Source: Streptomyces sp. 135 (GTDB taxonomy: Bacteria; Actinomycetota; Actinomycetes; Streptomycetales; Streptomycetaceae). From it: DNA of 64,000 nt. A model generated the notes under the pieces. The model had not been told where the DNA came from. It did no database searches and saw nothing but the letters and a program-made list of their open reading frames with translations. Each line of letters starts with the position of its first letter. Within the stretch, counting starts at the first letter, position 1. Made by a program: the position numbers and the translations under genes. The DNA is taken from NCBI RefSeq assembly GCF_020026305.1, contig NZ_CP075691.1, positions 3,534,001 through 3,598,000 on the forward strand. The letters run 5' to 3'. Shown here in pieces: positions 45,868 through 55,000 of the stretch.

Positions 45868-47679
45868 TTACGCGTCTTCCGCGAGCTCCATCCAGCGCAT
45901 CTCCAACGCCTCGCGCTCACCGATCAGTTCGCGCAGCTCGGCGTCCAGTTTGGCCACCTTTTCGAAGTCCGTGGCATTGTCGGCGATCTGAGCGTGCAAC
46001 TTGGTCTCCTTCTCGGAGACCTTGTCCAGTTGCCGCTCGATCTTCTGGAGTTCCTTCTTCGCCGCGCGGGCGTCGGCGGCGGAGACCGTCTTCGTGGCGC
46101 TCTGCGCGGGGGCGGGCGTGGGCGCGGAGGCTGCGGCGGTGTCGGCCATCCGGCGGCGCCGCTCCAGGTACTCGTCGATGCCGCGTGGCAGCATCCGCAT
46201 CGTGGCGTCACCGAGGAGCGCGAACACCTTGTCCGTGGTGCGCTCGACGAAGAACCGGTCGTGGGAGATCACGACCATGGAGCCCGGCCATCCGTCGAGT
46301 ACGTCTTCCAGCTGCGTCAGCGTCTCGATGTCGAGGTCGTTGGTCGGCTCGTCGAGGAAGAGGACGTTCGGCTCGTCCATCAGCAGCCGCAGCAGCTGGA
46401 GCCTGCGCCGCTCACCACCGGAGAGATCACCGACCGGCGTCCACTGCTTCTCCTTGCTGAAGCCGAACGTCTCGCACAGCTGCCCCGCGGTCATCTCCCG
46501 GCCCTTGCCGAGGTCGACGCGCTCGCGCACCTGCTGCACGGCCTCCAACACCCGCAGCGTCGGCTTCAGTTCGGCGACCTCCTGCGAGAGGTAGGCCAGC
46601 TTCACCGTCCTGCCCACGACGATCTTCCCGGCCGCGGGCTGCACCTCGCCCTCGCTGCGGGCGGCGTCGGCCATCGCGCGCAGCAGCGAGGTCTTGCCCG
46701 CGCCGTTCACCCCGACCAGGCCGATGCGGTCGCCGGGGCCGAGCTGCCAGGTCAGATGCTTGAGCAGCAGCTTCGGTCCGGCCTGGACGGAGACGTCCTC
46801 CAGGTCGAAGACGGTCTTGCCGAGCCGCGTCGTCGCGAACTTCATCAGCTCGCTGGTGTCGCGCGGCGGCGGCACGTCCGCGATCAGTTCGTTGGCGGCC
46901 TCGATGCGGAACTTCGGCTTGCTGGTGCGGGCCGGGGCGCCGCGGCGCAGCCAGGCCAGCTCCTTGCGCATGAGGTTCTGCCGCTTGGTCTCCTCGGTGG
47001 CGGCGATGCGCTCACGCTCGGCGCGGGCGAAGACGTAGTCGGAGTAGCCGCCCTCGTACTCGAAGACGGAGCCGCGCTGCACGTCCCACATGCGGGTGCA
47101 CACCTGGTCCAGGAACCACCGGTCGTGGGTGACGCAGACGAGCGCCGAGCGGCGCGTGCGCAGGTGCTCGGCCAGCCACGAGATGCCTTCGACGTCGAGG
47201 TGGTTGGTCGGCTCGTCGAGGACGATGAGGTCCTGCTCGGCGATGAGCAGCTTGGCGAGCGCGATGCGGCGGCGCTCGCCGCCGGAGAGCGGGCCGATGA
47301 CGGTGTCCAGGCCCTGCGGGAACCCGGCCATGTCGAGCCCGCCGAACAGCCCCGTCAGCACGTCCCTGATCTTGGCGCTGCCCGCCCACTCGTGGTCGGC
47401 GAGATCGCCGATGACCTCGTGCCGGACGGTGGCGGCGGGGTCGAGCGAGTCGTGCTGGGTCAGCACGCCGAGGCGCAGCCCGCCGTTGTGCGTGACGCGG
47501 CCGGTGTCGGCCTCCTCCAGCTTGGCGAGCATCCGGATCAGGGTGGTCTTCCCGTCGCCGTTGCGCCCCACGACGCCGATCCGGTCCCCCTCGGACACGC
47601 CGAGTGAGACGCCGTCGAGCAGGGCACGGGTGCCGTACACCTTGCTGACTGCCTCGACATTGACCAGATTGACGGCCAT
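45868..47679 (-). CDS. ABC-F family ATPase (Uup/EttA-like)
   Basis: A 603-residue protein with two ABC cassettes and no membrane part. Cassette 1: GRNGDGKTT at 38-46, LSGGERRRIALAKLL, VLDEPTNHLDVE. Cassette 2: GVNGAGKTS, LSGGERRRLQLLRLL, FLDEPTNDLDIE. A C-terminal coiled coil (KKELQKIERQLDKVSEKETK) matches the Uup arm. ABC-F proteins act at the ribosome in translation control or antibiotic protection; the Uup-like tail favours a housekeeping role. ATG 47679 follows AGGAGAGAA. Confidence 0.93.
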   Translation of the reverse strand: MAVNLVNVEAVSKVYGTRALLDGVSLGVSEGDRIGVVGRNGDGKTTLIRMLAKLEEADTGRVTHNGGLRLGVLTQHDSLDPAATVRHEVIGDLADHEWAGSAKIRDVLTGLFGGLDMAGFPQGLDTVIGPLSGGERRRIALAKLLIAEQDLIVLDEPTNHLDVEGISWLAEHLRTRRSALVCVTHDRWFLDQVCTRMWDVQRGSVFEYEGGYSDYVFARAERERIAATEETKRQNLMRKELAWLRRGAPARTSKPKFRIEAANELIADVPPPRDTSELMKFATTRLGKTVFDLEDVSVQAGPKLLLKHLTWQLGPGDRIGLVGVNGAGKTSLLRAMADAARSEGEVQPAAGKIVVGRTVKLAYLSQEVAELKPTLRVLEAVQQVRERVDLGKGREMTAGQLCETFGFSKEKQWTPVGDLSGGERRRLQLLRLLMDEPNVLFLDEPTNDLDIETLTQLEDVLDGWPGSMVVISHDRFFVERTTDKVFALLGDATMRMLPRGIDEYLERRRRMADTAAASAPTPAPAQSATKTVSAADARAAKKELQKIERQLDKVSEKETKLHAQIADNATDFEKVAKLDAELRELIGEREALEMRWMELAEDA

Positions 47680-47848
47680 TTCTCTCCTGACAGGGGGGAT
47701 CGATCGACTCTCCAGCGTAGTCGCCTCCGGGGGGCGGGCCGCCGGGTGCCCGTGGGTACCGGGTCGCTCACTCCTTGTGATGACGGGTCCGGAACACGGG
47801 GGCTACGGTGGGGATGCAGGCCGAAGAATCCCGCCCATGGGAGGAACC

Positions 47849-48451
47849 ATGACCGCCGAGCCGATCTCCGAGCCGGTGTCCGGGCCCCGATGGCCGGTGC
47901 CGCCGCCGGAGGGCTGGACCGTGGACGACCTGCACACGCTGCCCGACCTCCCGCCGCACACCGAGATGATCGACGGGAGCTTGATCTTCGTGAGTCCGCA
48001 ACGCCTGTTCCACAGCCTCGCCATCGATCTGCTGGTGAACGGGCTCCGCAGCAGCGTGCCGGCGGAGATGCGGGTGAGTCGGAAGATGACCGTCGTCCTC
48101 GACCGCCGCAACGGCCCCGAGCCGGACATCTCCGTCGTCCGCAAGGAAGCCGTCAAGAGCCGCGACCAGACCTCCTTCGCCGCCGCCGACGTCCTTCTCG
48201 CCGTGGAAGTCGTCTCCCCCGACTCGGAGGCGCGCGATCGGGACACCAAGCCGCGCAAGTACGCCGCCGCCGGAATCCGCCACTTCTGGCTGGTGGAGAT
48301 GGCGGGCCAGGACGATCACCCTGTCGTCCAGGTCTACGAACTCGGCACAGTGTCCGGTACGTACGCCCTGGCCGGCATCTATCACGACCGCCTCAAGATC
48401 TCCGTGCCCTTCGGCATCGACATCGACCTCAACGCCATCGACGAACTCTGA
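47849..48451 (+). CDS. Uma2-family (DUF820) putative endonuclease
   Basis: A 200-residue protein: TEMIDGSLIFVSPQRLFHS, NGPEPDISVVRKEA (Asp), DVLLAVEVVSPDSEARDRDT (Glu), KPRKYAAAGIRHFWLVE. These are the catalytic-like residues of the family. It differs clearly in sequence from the Uma2 protein at 33230. ATG 47849 follows GGGAGGAA. The last 23 bases overlap the end of the convergent acyltransferase gene. Confidence 0.85.
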   Translation: MTAEPISEPVSGPRWPVPPPEGWTVDDLHTLPDLPPHTEMIDGSLIFVSPQRLFHSLAIDLLVNGLRSSVPAEMRVSRKMTVVLDRRNGPEPDISVVRKEAVKSRDQTSFAAADVLLAVEVVSPDSEARDRDTKPRKYAAAGIRHFWLVEMAGQDDHPVVQVYELGTVSGTYALAGIYHDRLKISVPFGIDIDLNAIDEL

Positions 48452-49772
48452 CCCGGCCCCCGGCCCGCTCCACCAGCAGCCACCCCACCAGCGCCATCGC
48501 CACCGCCGCCGGTGCCGTCACGTGGACGGCCACCAGCATCGCCGTACGCCCCTCCAGCAGGCCCCCGAAGCCGACCATCGACAGGCCGAGCACCCCGAAG
48601 AGGCAGAGCGTGACGCCGAGCGCCGCCGCCGGGCCCGAGGCCGTTCCGGGAGCGATCGGCTCCGCCGCCGCCGGGCGTTCGAAGCGGCGGAAGGCCGCCA
48701 CCAGCGCCGCCGTCAGGGCCGCGGCCGCCGCCATCCGCAGCGGGACCTGCGCCCACCACGCGGCGCTCGCGGGCTCCGGGAGCGGGACGCCGAGGGCGAG
48801 CAGCATCCCGTACAGCCCGAGCATCGCCGTCAGGTGCCAGAGGAACGCCGTCATGGAGATGCCGTTGGCCGCCACCACGCCCCGCCAGACCCGGGGCCGT
48901 GCCAGCCACCGCGTCGCAGGGCCGCGCAGCGCCTCCACCGCGCCGACCAGCCACAGGCCGTGGCAGAGGAGGGCGAAGGTGGGCGGGGCCATGTTGGAGA
49001 CGCGCTCGCCGGGCATGCCGACCATGGAGAGCGGATAAGGGCCGAGGGCGACCAGGAGCGCGGCGCAGGCCAGGCCGGTGCCCGCGAGGGCGTACGGCAG
49101 CCGCAGCTTTCCGTCCGCGCGCAGGAATCCGAGCTGGTGCACCGCGAGCCACACGAAGGCGAAGTTCAGGAACTCCAGGTACGGCACGCCGAACGCGAAG
49201 CGGGCCACGTCGACGGCGCCCGCGGCGGCCACGAGCGCGCCGAACGCCCCCCAGCCCCACCGCTCGTGCAGCCGCAGCAGCGGCGGTGTGAAGGCGACCA
49301 TCGCCAGGTAGATGCCGATGAACCACAGCGGCTGGGCGACGAGGCGGAGTGCGACGTCGAGCAGTCCGCCGCCCTGGCCGCCCAGTTGCAGGATCAGCGC
49401 GCCCGCGCCCCACACGCCTATGAAGACCATGGTGGGGCGCAGCAGCCGCTGGAGGCGGGCACGCAGGAAGGCCGAGTAGACCGAGCCGCCGTTCGAGGCG
49501 CGGCTCAGCGAGCGGTACGACAGGGCGTGCGAGAAGCCGCCGACGAAGAAGAACACCGGCATGATCTGCAACGCCCAGGTGAGGAGCTGGAGTTGCGGTA
49601 CGACGGCGAGGAGGTTGCCGACCTCGGCGCGGCCGTCGTCGCCGACGGTGACGGCGGCCATCAGCCAGTGCCCGGCGACGACCGTGCCGAGCGAGGCGAC
49701 CCGCAGCAGGTCGATGTACCGGTCACGCCCGGCGGGCGTCTTCTCGGCCAGTTCGCGAACGCTTGATCCCAT
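48429..49772 (-). CDS. Acyltransferase family 3 membrane protein
   Basis: A 447-residue protein with ten or more hydrophobic helices. The N-terminal RYIDLLRVASLGTVVAGHW carries the conserved D-x-x-R and His of membrane acyltransferases, which O-acylate sugars, antibiotics or wall polymers. FFVGGFSHALSYRSL and ISMTAFLWHLTAM are also typical. The acceptor is unknown. ATG 49772. It runs alone on the minus strand, between the ispE group and the second Uma2 gene. Confidence 0.85.
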   Translation of the reverse strand: MGSSVRELAEKTPAGRDRYIDLLRVASLGTVVAGHWLMAAVTVGDDGRAEVGNLLAVVPQLQLLTWALQIMPVFFFVGGFSHALSYRSLSRASNGGSVYSAFLRARLQRLLRPTMVFIGVWGAGALILQLGGQGGGLLDVALRLVAQPLWFIGIYLAMVAFTPPLLRLHERWGWGAFGALVAAAGAVDVARFAFGVPYLEFLNFAFVWLAVHQLGFLRADGKLRLPYALAGTGLACAALLVALGPYPLSMVGMPGERVSNMAPPTFALLCHGLWLVGAVEALRGPATRWLARPRVWRGVVAANGISMTAFLWHLTAMLGLYGMLLALGVPLPEPASAAWWAQVPLRMAAAAALTAALVAAFRRFERPAAAEPIAPGTASGPAAALGVTLCLFGVLGLSMVGFGGLLEGRTAMLVAVHVTAPAAVAMALVGWLLVERAGGRVRVRRWR

Positions 49773-49883
49773 GGACGTACGGTCGCGTGTCGTGCCGTCC
49801 GCGCGTCAGCGTGCGCGTACTCAGATCCGGGAGTGAGTATGTGAGCGCTCCGCCGCGTCCGGGGTCCGCCGCGGGTACGTCGT

Positions 49884-49910
49884 GGCTGGTCGCGCAGTTC
49901 CCCGCGCCCC
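49884..49910 (-). repeat. Interspersed Streptomyces intergenic repeat, copy 3
   Basis: Exact 27-bp match to 1959-1985, here just after the ispE stop (minus strand). CGCCCC-CTTC-GGGGCG at its end folds into a short stem, so it may double as the ispE terminator. Confidence 0.75.
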
Positions 49911-49934
49911 CTTCGGGGCGCCCACCGGCGCCGA

Positions 49935-50822
49935 CTAGACGATCCGGGCCCCCAGGGCCGGGGACGTCGCCGCACGCGCCGTGCGGCAGGTGCCGGAGGC
50001 CGTCAGCGCGTCGGCCACCTTGCGGGCGGACGTGGCGTCGGCCGTGAGGAACGCCGTCGTCGGGCCCGAGCCGGAGACCAGCGCGGCCAGGGCGCCCGCC
50101 GCCGTGCCCGCCGCGAGGGTGTCGTGGAGCGCGGGGAAGAGGGAGAGCGCGGCGGCCTGGAGGTCGTTGCTCACCGTGGCCGCGAGGGCTTCGGCGTCGC
50201 CCGTGCGCAGCGCTTCGAGCAGCGCCGGGGACGCCTCGGGGGCGGGTGCGTCAGGGGTGAGCCGGTCGAACTCGCGGTACACGGCGGGCGTGGAGAGCCC
50301 TCCGTCGGCGACGGCGAACACCCAGTGGAAGGCGCCGCCGACCTCCAGCGGCGTCAGCTTCTCGCCGCGCCCGGTGCCGAGCGCGGCCCCGCCGACCAGG
50401 CTGAACGGCACGTCGCTGCCGAGCTCCGCGCAGATGTCGAGCAGCTCGTCGCGGGTCGTGTCCGTCCCCCACAGCGCGTCGCACGCCACGAGCGCGGCGG
50501 CGCCGTCCGCGCTGCCGCCCGCCATGCCGCCGGCGACGGGGATGTCCTTGGCGATGTGGAGGTGGACGTCGGGCGCGATGCCGTGGCGCGCGGCCAGCAG
50601 TTCGGCGGCGCGGGCGGCGAGGTTCGTACGGTCCAGGGGCACCTGGTCGGAGCCGGGGCCCTCGCAGGTCACCCGCAGTTCGTCGGCGGGCGTGACCGTG
50701 ACCTCGTCGTAGAGGCCGACGGCGAGGAAGACGTTGGCGAGGTCGTGGAAGCCGTCGGGGCGGGCGGCGCCCACGGCGAGCTGGACGTTGACCTTCGCGG
50801 GGACCCGTACCGTCACGCTCAC
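49935..50822 (-). CDS. ispE: 4-diphosphocytidyl-2-C-methyl-D-erythritol kinase
   Basis: A 295-residue GHMP kinase of the MEP isoprenoid pathway. Signatures are [21 protein letters not shown] with the catalytic-region Lys, the ATP loop [30 protein letters not shown], and [15 protein letters not shown] 50822 overlaps the ksgA stop in GTGA. ksgA-ispE after rpfB is a conserved actinobacterial order. Confidence 0.96.
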   Translation of the reverse strand: MSVTVRVPAKVNVQLAVGAARPDGFHDLANVFLAVGLYDEVTVTPADELRVTCEGPGSDQVPLDRTNLAARAAELLAARHGIAPDVHLHIAKDIPVAGGMAGGSADGAAALVACDALWGTDTTRDELLDICAELGSDVPFSLVGGAALGTGRGEKLTPLEVGGAFHWVFAVADGGLSTPAVYREFDRLTPDAPAPEASPALLEALRTGDAEALAATVSNDLQAAALSLFPALHDTLAAGTAAGALAALVSGSGPTTAFLTADATSARKVADALTASGTCRTARAATSPALGARIV

Positions 50823-51685
50823 GCGGCGGCCTCCTTGTGCTCGGCGATGCGCGCGAACTCCTCCACGGTCAGGGCCTCGCCGCGCGCCTGGGGGGAGACT
50901 CCGGCGGCGACCAGGGCGGCCTCCGCGGCGGCGGCCGACCCGGCCCAGCCGGACAGGGCGGCCCGCAGCGTCTTCCTGCGCTGCGCGAAGGCGGCGTCGA
51001 CGACGGCGAAGACCTCACGCTTGGACGCGGTGGTCTTCACCGGCTCGGCGCGGCGCACCAGGGAGACGAGCCCGGAGTCGACGTTCGGCGCGGGCCAGAA
51101 GACGTTGCGTCCGATGGATCCGGCGCGCTTCACGTCGGCGTACCAGTTGGCCTTCACGGACGGCACTCCGTACACCTTCGAGCCGGGGGCCGCGGCGAGC
51201 CGGTCGGCGACCTCGGCCTGCACCATCACGAGCGTGCGCTCGATGGTCGGGAAGGTGTCGAGCATGTGGAGGAGAACGGGAACGGCGACGTTGTACGGGA
51301 GGTTCGCGACGAGCGCGGTGGGCGCCGGGCCCGGCAGTTCGCGCACGAGCATGGCGTCGCTGTGCACCAGCGCGAAGTGGGCGGCCTTCTCGGGGAGGCG
51401 GGCCACGATGGTCGCGGGCAGGGCGGCGGCGAGTACGTCGTCGATCTCGACGGCGGTGACGTGGGCGGCGGTCTCCAGCAGGGCCAGGGTCAGGGACCCG
51501 AGGCCCGGGCCGACCTCGACGGCGACGTCGTCCGGGCGGACTTCCGCGGTGCGGACGATGCGCCGCACGGTGTTGGCGTCGATGACGAAGTTCTGGCCGC
51601 GCTGCTTGGTGGGGCGTACGCCCAGGGCAGCGGCCAGTTCGCGGATGTCGGCGGGGCCGAGGAGGGCGCCGTGCTCAGTGCTCAC
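50819..51685 (-). CDS. ksgA: 16S rRNA (adenine1518-N6/adenine1519-N6)-dimethyltransferase
   Basis: A 288-residue enzyme. It has [18 protein letters not shown] at the N-terminus, SAM site [16 protein letters not shown], and the target-base motif NLPYN. It dimethylates two adjacent adenines of the 3' hairpin of 16S rRNA during 30S maturation. GTG 51685. ispE is translationally coupled behind it, while rpfB lies upstream past a 277-bp repeat-rich spacer. Confidence 0.96.
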   Translation of the reverse strand: MSTEHGALLGPADIRELAAALGVRPTKQRGQNFVIDANTVRRIVRTAEVRPDDVAVEVGPGLGSLTLALLETAAHVTAVEIDDVLAAALPATIVARLPEKAAHFALVHSDAMLVRELPGPAPTALVANLPYNVAVPVLLHMLDTFPTIERTLVMVQAEVADRLAAAPGSKVYGVPSVKANWYADVKRAGSIGRNVFWPAPNVDSGLVSLVRRAEPVKTTASKREVFAVVDAAFAQRRKTLRAALSGWAGSAAAAEAALVAAGVSPQARGEALTVEEFARIAEHKEAAA

Positions 51686-51765
51686 GGCTCAAGGTTACGG
51701 TGCGGGGGCGGGCCCCTGGGCCATGGCGGGTGACCACGGCCGGTGCTCGGCTTTCCGCCGGTGGG

Positions 51766-51918
51766 GGCTGGCCGCGCAGTTCCCCGCGCCCCTTGAAGCC
51801 TGCGGCTTCGCGAGCGCCCCTCAGGGGCGCGAGGAACTGCGCGAGCAACCACGAAACACGCGCAGCCGACAGAACACGGCAAGCCCCCTCAGGGGCGCGG
51901 GGAACTGCGCGAGCGACC
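51766..51918. repeat. Cluster of three interspersed repeats between rpfB and ksgA
   Basis: Units at 51766-51792 (26 of 27 bases like the copy at 1959), 51824-51850 and 51892-51918, the last two inverted relative to the first. Each of the inverted copies is preceded by CCCCTCA and followed by GAGCAACCAC or GAGCGACCAC. Opposite units can pair to form a long cruciform or RNA stem. Confidence 0.8.
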
Positions 51919-51962
51919 ACGACGCACCCGCAGCCGACAGACGGGCGGAGCCCCGCGGCCCC

Positions 51963-53321
51963 TCACCCCCGCAGCCGTCCCCCACAGTGCGGCCACGGAC
52001 TCGCCCCCCGCTGCACGTACAGCTTCTTCGCGCGGTAGGTCTGTTCCGACGCGGAGGCGTCCTGGGGGCGGCCCGAGCCGCCGAGGGCCTGCCAGGTCCG
52101 CGTGTCGAACTGGTAGAGCCCGCCGTACGTGCCCGACGGGTCGACCGCGTCCGGTCGGCCGCCCGACTCGCAGCGCGCGAGCGCACCCCAGTCCAGCCCC
52201 TCCGCACCGGCCACCGTCTGCGGCTTCGGCCGGGTGCCGACCTTCACGATCTGGTCCTGCGGCGCGCGCACCACCTCGGAGCTCACGCGCCGCGGCCGCT
52301 GCTTGACGCCATTGACGCTGCGCAGCGCGTACGTGACGCGCCGGGCACCCGGCCGCCCGGCCTGCGCCACGGCCTCCGTGCCGCGGAACAGCGTCGGATC
52401 CTCGATCCTGTGCACGTCGAAGGGGATGGCCTCCTCCCGCACCTCCCTCGACCCGGTGATCCGCATGACCGTGACGGTCTGGCCGTCGCGCGGGAAGCTG
52501 TCGGGCACCACCGACGTGGTGTCCTGTCCGCGCAGGGTGACCCCGGCCTCCTCGACGGCCTCCCGCACGGTCGCCGCGTTCGTGCGGATGGTCCGCTCCC
52601 GGCCGTCCGCCATGATCGTGACGGTGCGTTCCGTGCGGACGGCGAGGTCGAGCCCGGCGCGGCCGATCCGGCGGCCGCGGGAGGCCGACAGGTGCGCGCC
52701 CTCCGCGCGCACCCCGAGCTGGCGCAGGGCGCCGTCGACGGTGCGGGCCGTGGTCCACACCTCGCGCCGCTCGCCGTCGAGGGTGAGGTGGACGGGCCGG
52801 CCGTAGCGCACGGCGATCTCGTCGCCGCTGGCCAGGGCGGTGCCCGTGGCGGGCGCGACGATGTCGTGGGCGCCGACGTCGAGGCCTTCGTCGGCGAGGA
52901 GTTCGCTGACGTCGTCGGCGAAGGTGTGCAGGGTGCGCGGCTCGCCGTCGACGCTCAGCCGCACGGCCTTGTCGTTGGCGACGAACGCGGAGGTGCCGCC
53001 CGCGAGGAAGGCGACGACGAGGGCCTGCGGCACCAGCCGCCGCAGCGACACTGCCCGCTCGGAGGTGCCGGGGCCGCCGGTGGTGCCCCGCGTGGTCCTC
53101 CGGCGGCGCGCGGCCCGCCGCGCCTCGGCCCGCCCACCGCTGCCGCCGCCGGGGGCGGAAGGCGGGCCGGACGCCTGGCCCGGCACGTATGCCTGGCCGT
53201 ACGGCTCGGTCATCTGGCCGTACGGCTCGGTCGGCTCGCACGAAAAGTCACGCGGAAGGTCATACGGCGCTTCCGCGAGGCCGTACGGCGCTTCGTACGT
53301 CTCGTACTGCGACTTGCTCAC
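51963..53321 (-). CDS. rpfB: Resuscitation-promoting factor, RpfB type
   Basis: A 452-residue exported or membrane-anchored muralytic enzyme. A short EPYGQ-repeat cytosolic tail precedes one TM helix (PQALVVAFLAGGTSAFV, near 110). Three DUF348 repeats follow, then a G5 domain (REVREEAIPFDVHRI...), and the C-terminal Rpf domain, with LDWGALARCESGG where Glu385 is the catalytic acid. It cleaves peptidoglycan during spore germination or growth resumption. GTG 53321 with GGAG 8 bases before. Co-oriented with tatD upstream. Confidence 0.95.
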   Translation of the reverse strand: MSKSQYETYEAPYGLAEAPYDLPRDFSCEPTEPYGQMTEPYGQAYVPGQASGPPSAPGGGSGGRAEARRAARRRRTTRGTTGGPGTSERAVSLRRLVPQALVVAFLAGGTSAFVANDKAVRLSVDGEPRTLHTFADDVSELLADEGLDVGAHDIVAPATGTALASGDEIAVRYGRPVHLTLDGERREVWTTARTVDGALRQLGVRAEGAHLSASRGRRIGRAGLDLAVRTERTVTIMADGRERTIRTNAATVREAVEEAGVTLRGQDTTSVVPDSFPRDGQTVTVMRITGSREVREEAIPFDVHRIEDPTLFRGTEAVAQAGRPGARRVTYALRSVNGVKQRPRRVSSEVVRAPQDQIVKVGTRPKPQTVAGAEGLDWGALARCESGGRPDAVDPSGTYGGLYQFDTRTWQALGGSGRPQDASASEQTYRAKKLYVQRGASPWPHCGGRLRG

Positions 53322-53430
53322 GATGACGCTCCAGGGGTCCGGACCGGGCGGACAGAACCTAGCGGAGCCGTCGTCACTCTCCAAAGCCGACCGGCTACGG
53401 AGCGTCGTTACGTTATCGGCCGGTGATCAC

Positions 53431-54306
53431 TCAGTAATCGAAGGCGCGTGCGGTATTCGCGGAGAGGGCCGCGGCCATGGCGTCCTCGTCGATGCCGCGG
53501 ACCTCCGCCATGGCGCGCACGGTGACCGGGATGAGATACGGGGCGTTGGGCCGGCCGCGGTAGGGGGCGGGCGTGAGGAAGGGCGCGTCGGTCTCGACGA
53601 GCACCAGCTCCAGCGGCGCGACGGCCAGCGCGTCCCGCAGCCCCTGCGCGTTCTTGAACGTGACGTTGCCCGCGAAGGACATGAAGTAGCCGTGCTCCGC
53701 GCAGATCCGGGCCATCTCGGCGTCCCCGGAGTAGCAGTGGAAGACTGTGCGCTCGGGGGCACCCTCCTCCTTCAGGACCCGCAGCACGTCCGCGTGCGCC
53801 TCGCGGTCGTGGATGACGAGGGCCTTGCCGTGCCGCTTGGCGATCTCGATGTGGGCGCGGAAGGACCGCTCCTGGGCGGCCATGCCCTCGGGGCCGGTGC
53901 GGAAGTAGTCGAGGCCGGTCTCGCCGACGCCCCTCACCTGGGGCTGCGCCGCGAGCCGGTCGATCTCGGCGAGCGCCTCGTCGAGCGCTGCCTCGCCGCC
54001 CGCCTCGCGCGCGCCCTGCCGGGACCAGCCGTCGGGGTCGCCGAGCACGACGCGGGGCGCCTCGTTGGGGTGCAGGGCGACGGCGGCGTGCACGGCGTCG
54101 TGCTCGGCGGCGGTGGCCGCCGCCCACTGGGAGCCGCGTACGTCGCAGCCGACCTGGACGACCGTCGTGACGCCCACCGACGCGGCCTTGGCGAGCGCTT
54201 CCGCCACCGTGCCGGACTGCATGTCGAGATGGGTGTGGGAGTCGGCGACCGCCACCCCGAGCGGTGCGGGCAGGGGCGGCGGGACGTCGGCGTTCTTCGA
54301 AGGCAT
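53431..54306 (-). CDS. TatD-family metal-dependent deoxyribonuclease
   Basis: A 291-residue TIM-barrel hydrolase with metal ligands in VADSHTHLDM, GVGETGLDYF (Glu), LVIHDREAHAD, VFHCYSGDAE and LVETDAPFLTP. TatD proteins are 3'-5' exonucleases or D-aminoacyl-tRNA-like hydrolases of DNA repair; the precise substrate here is not known. Start ATG 54306. It heads the tatD-rpfB-ksgA-ispE run on the minus strand. Confidence 0.93.
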   Translation of the reverse strand: MPSKNADVPPPLPAPLGVAVADSHTHLDMQSGTVAEALAKAASVGVTTVVQVGCDVRGSQWAAATAAEHDAVHAAVALHPNEAPRVVLGDPDGWSRQGAREAGGEAALDEALAEIDRLAAQPQVRGVGETGLDYFRTGPEGMAAQERSFRAHIEIAKRHGKALVIHDREAHADVLRVLKEEGAPERTVFHCYSGDAEMARICAEHGYFMSFAGNVTFKNAQGLRDALAVAPLELVLVETDAPFLTPAPYRGRPNAPYLIPVTVRAMAEVRGIDEDAMAAALSANTARAFDY

Positions 54307-54350
54307 GCCCCGATCCTACGAACCGGCGGGCCCCGCCGGTCGGGTGCGTC

Positions 54351-54827
54351 TCAGCGCGCCCTGCGGTGCTGGAAGGGGTGCAGCAGGTCGGACAGGTGCC
54401 AGTGGTGCTCGTGTCCGCGCGCGGCCGGCACCGGCACGGGCCCCGGCCCGGCGGCCCGTACGTCGGAATCCGTCGCGCCCGCGGGCTCGCCCGCCTGCCC
54501 GCTCACCTGACCGGCCCCGCGCCCGGGACCGCCCTCGCGCTGGCGCTGGCGCCGCATCATGTCCAAGACCGACGACACCTGGCCCGCGCGCATGATCCGT
54601 ACGACGTGGCCGCCGCAGTTCAGGCAGGTGGGGCGGGACAGCGGCGACGGCACATGCTGACCGTCGGCCCGGTACATCACGAATTCCTGGCCCCTGGCGT
54701 CCACGTGATGCTCGATCTCGTACGACTGTTCCCAGCCATGCCCGCACCGCATGCAGGCGAACGCGTATGACTCATGGACGACATTGAGCGCCGTCCGGGG
54801 GTGGCCGGTGCCTGCGATCTCACTCAT
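54351..54827 (-). CDS. Small protein with two CxxC pairs (zinc-ribbon-like)
   Basis: A 158-residue protein of unknown function. CMRCGHGWEQSYEIEHH near residue 25 and CLNCGGHVVRIMRAG near 70 give a four-cysteine knuckle likely to bind zinc. The Gly/Pro-rich C-terminus ends HEHHWHLSDLLHPFQHRRAR, a His-rich tail. Start ATG 54827 follows AGGAG 8 bases upstream. Immediately before that site stand two identical palindromes (54841-54874), so the gene looks tightly regulated. Confidence 0.7.
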   Translation of the reverse strand: MSEIAGTGHPRTALNVVHESYAFACMRCGHGWEQSYEIEHHVDARGQEFVMYRADGQHVPSPLSRPTCLNCGGHVVRIMRAGQVSSVLDMMRRQRQREGGPGRGAGQVSGQAGEPAGATDSDVRAAGPGPVPVPAARGHEHHWHLSDLLHPFQHRRAR

Positions 54828-54840
54828 GCCAGCTGCTCCT

Positions 54841-54874
54841 CTTGTCCGGGGGACAAGCGTTGTCCGGGGGACAA
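54841..54874. promoter_or_regulatory. Two tandem copies of palindrome TTGTCC-GGG-GGACAA
   Basis: TTGTCCGGGGGACAA occurs at 54842 and 54860, exactly 18 bp apart, each with perfect 6-bp arms (7 bp in the first copy). They end 14 bases before the ATG at 54827, next to the ribosome site. Two helical-turn-phased sites suggest cooperative repressor binding. Confidence 0.65.
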
Positions 54875-55000
54875 GCGCCACGCGTCCCCACGACCAGTGG
54901 ACGCCTTTCCCGGAGCGAGCGCATCAGATCTGTCGAGCGTTGAGGCCGATTTGGCGATTCCATAGGAAACAAGCCCCGTGCGCGGCCCGCGCTTTGCCTT

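Noticed and set aside
45868..47679. Dedicated antibiotic-resistance ABC-F protein
   Set aside because: The C-terminal Uup-type coiled coil and lack of a nearby biosynthetic cluster favour a housekeeping role; resistance cannot be excluded but is not supported.
53322..53430. c-di-AMP (ydaO-type) riboswitch before rpfB
   Set aside because: Only 109 bases separate tatD and rpfB and no multi-stem consensus is visible; such riboswitches usually precede rpfA-type genes.
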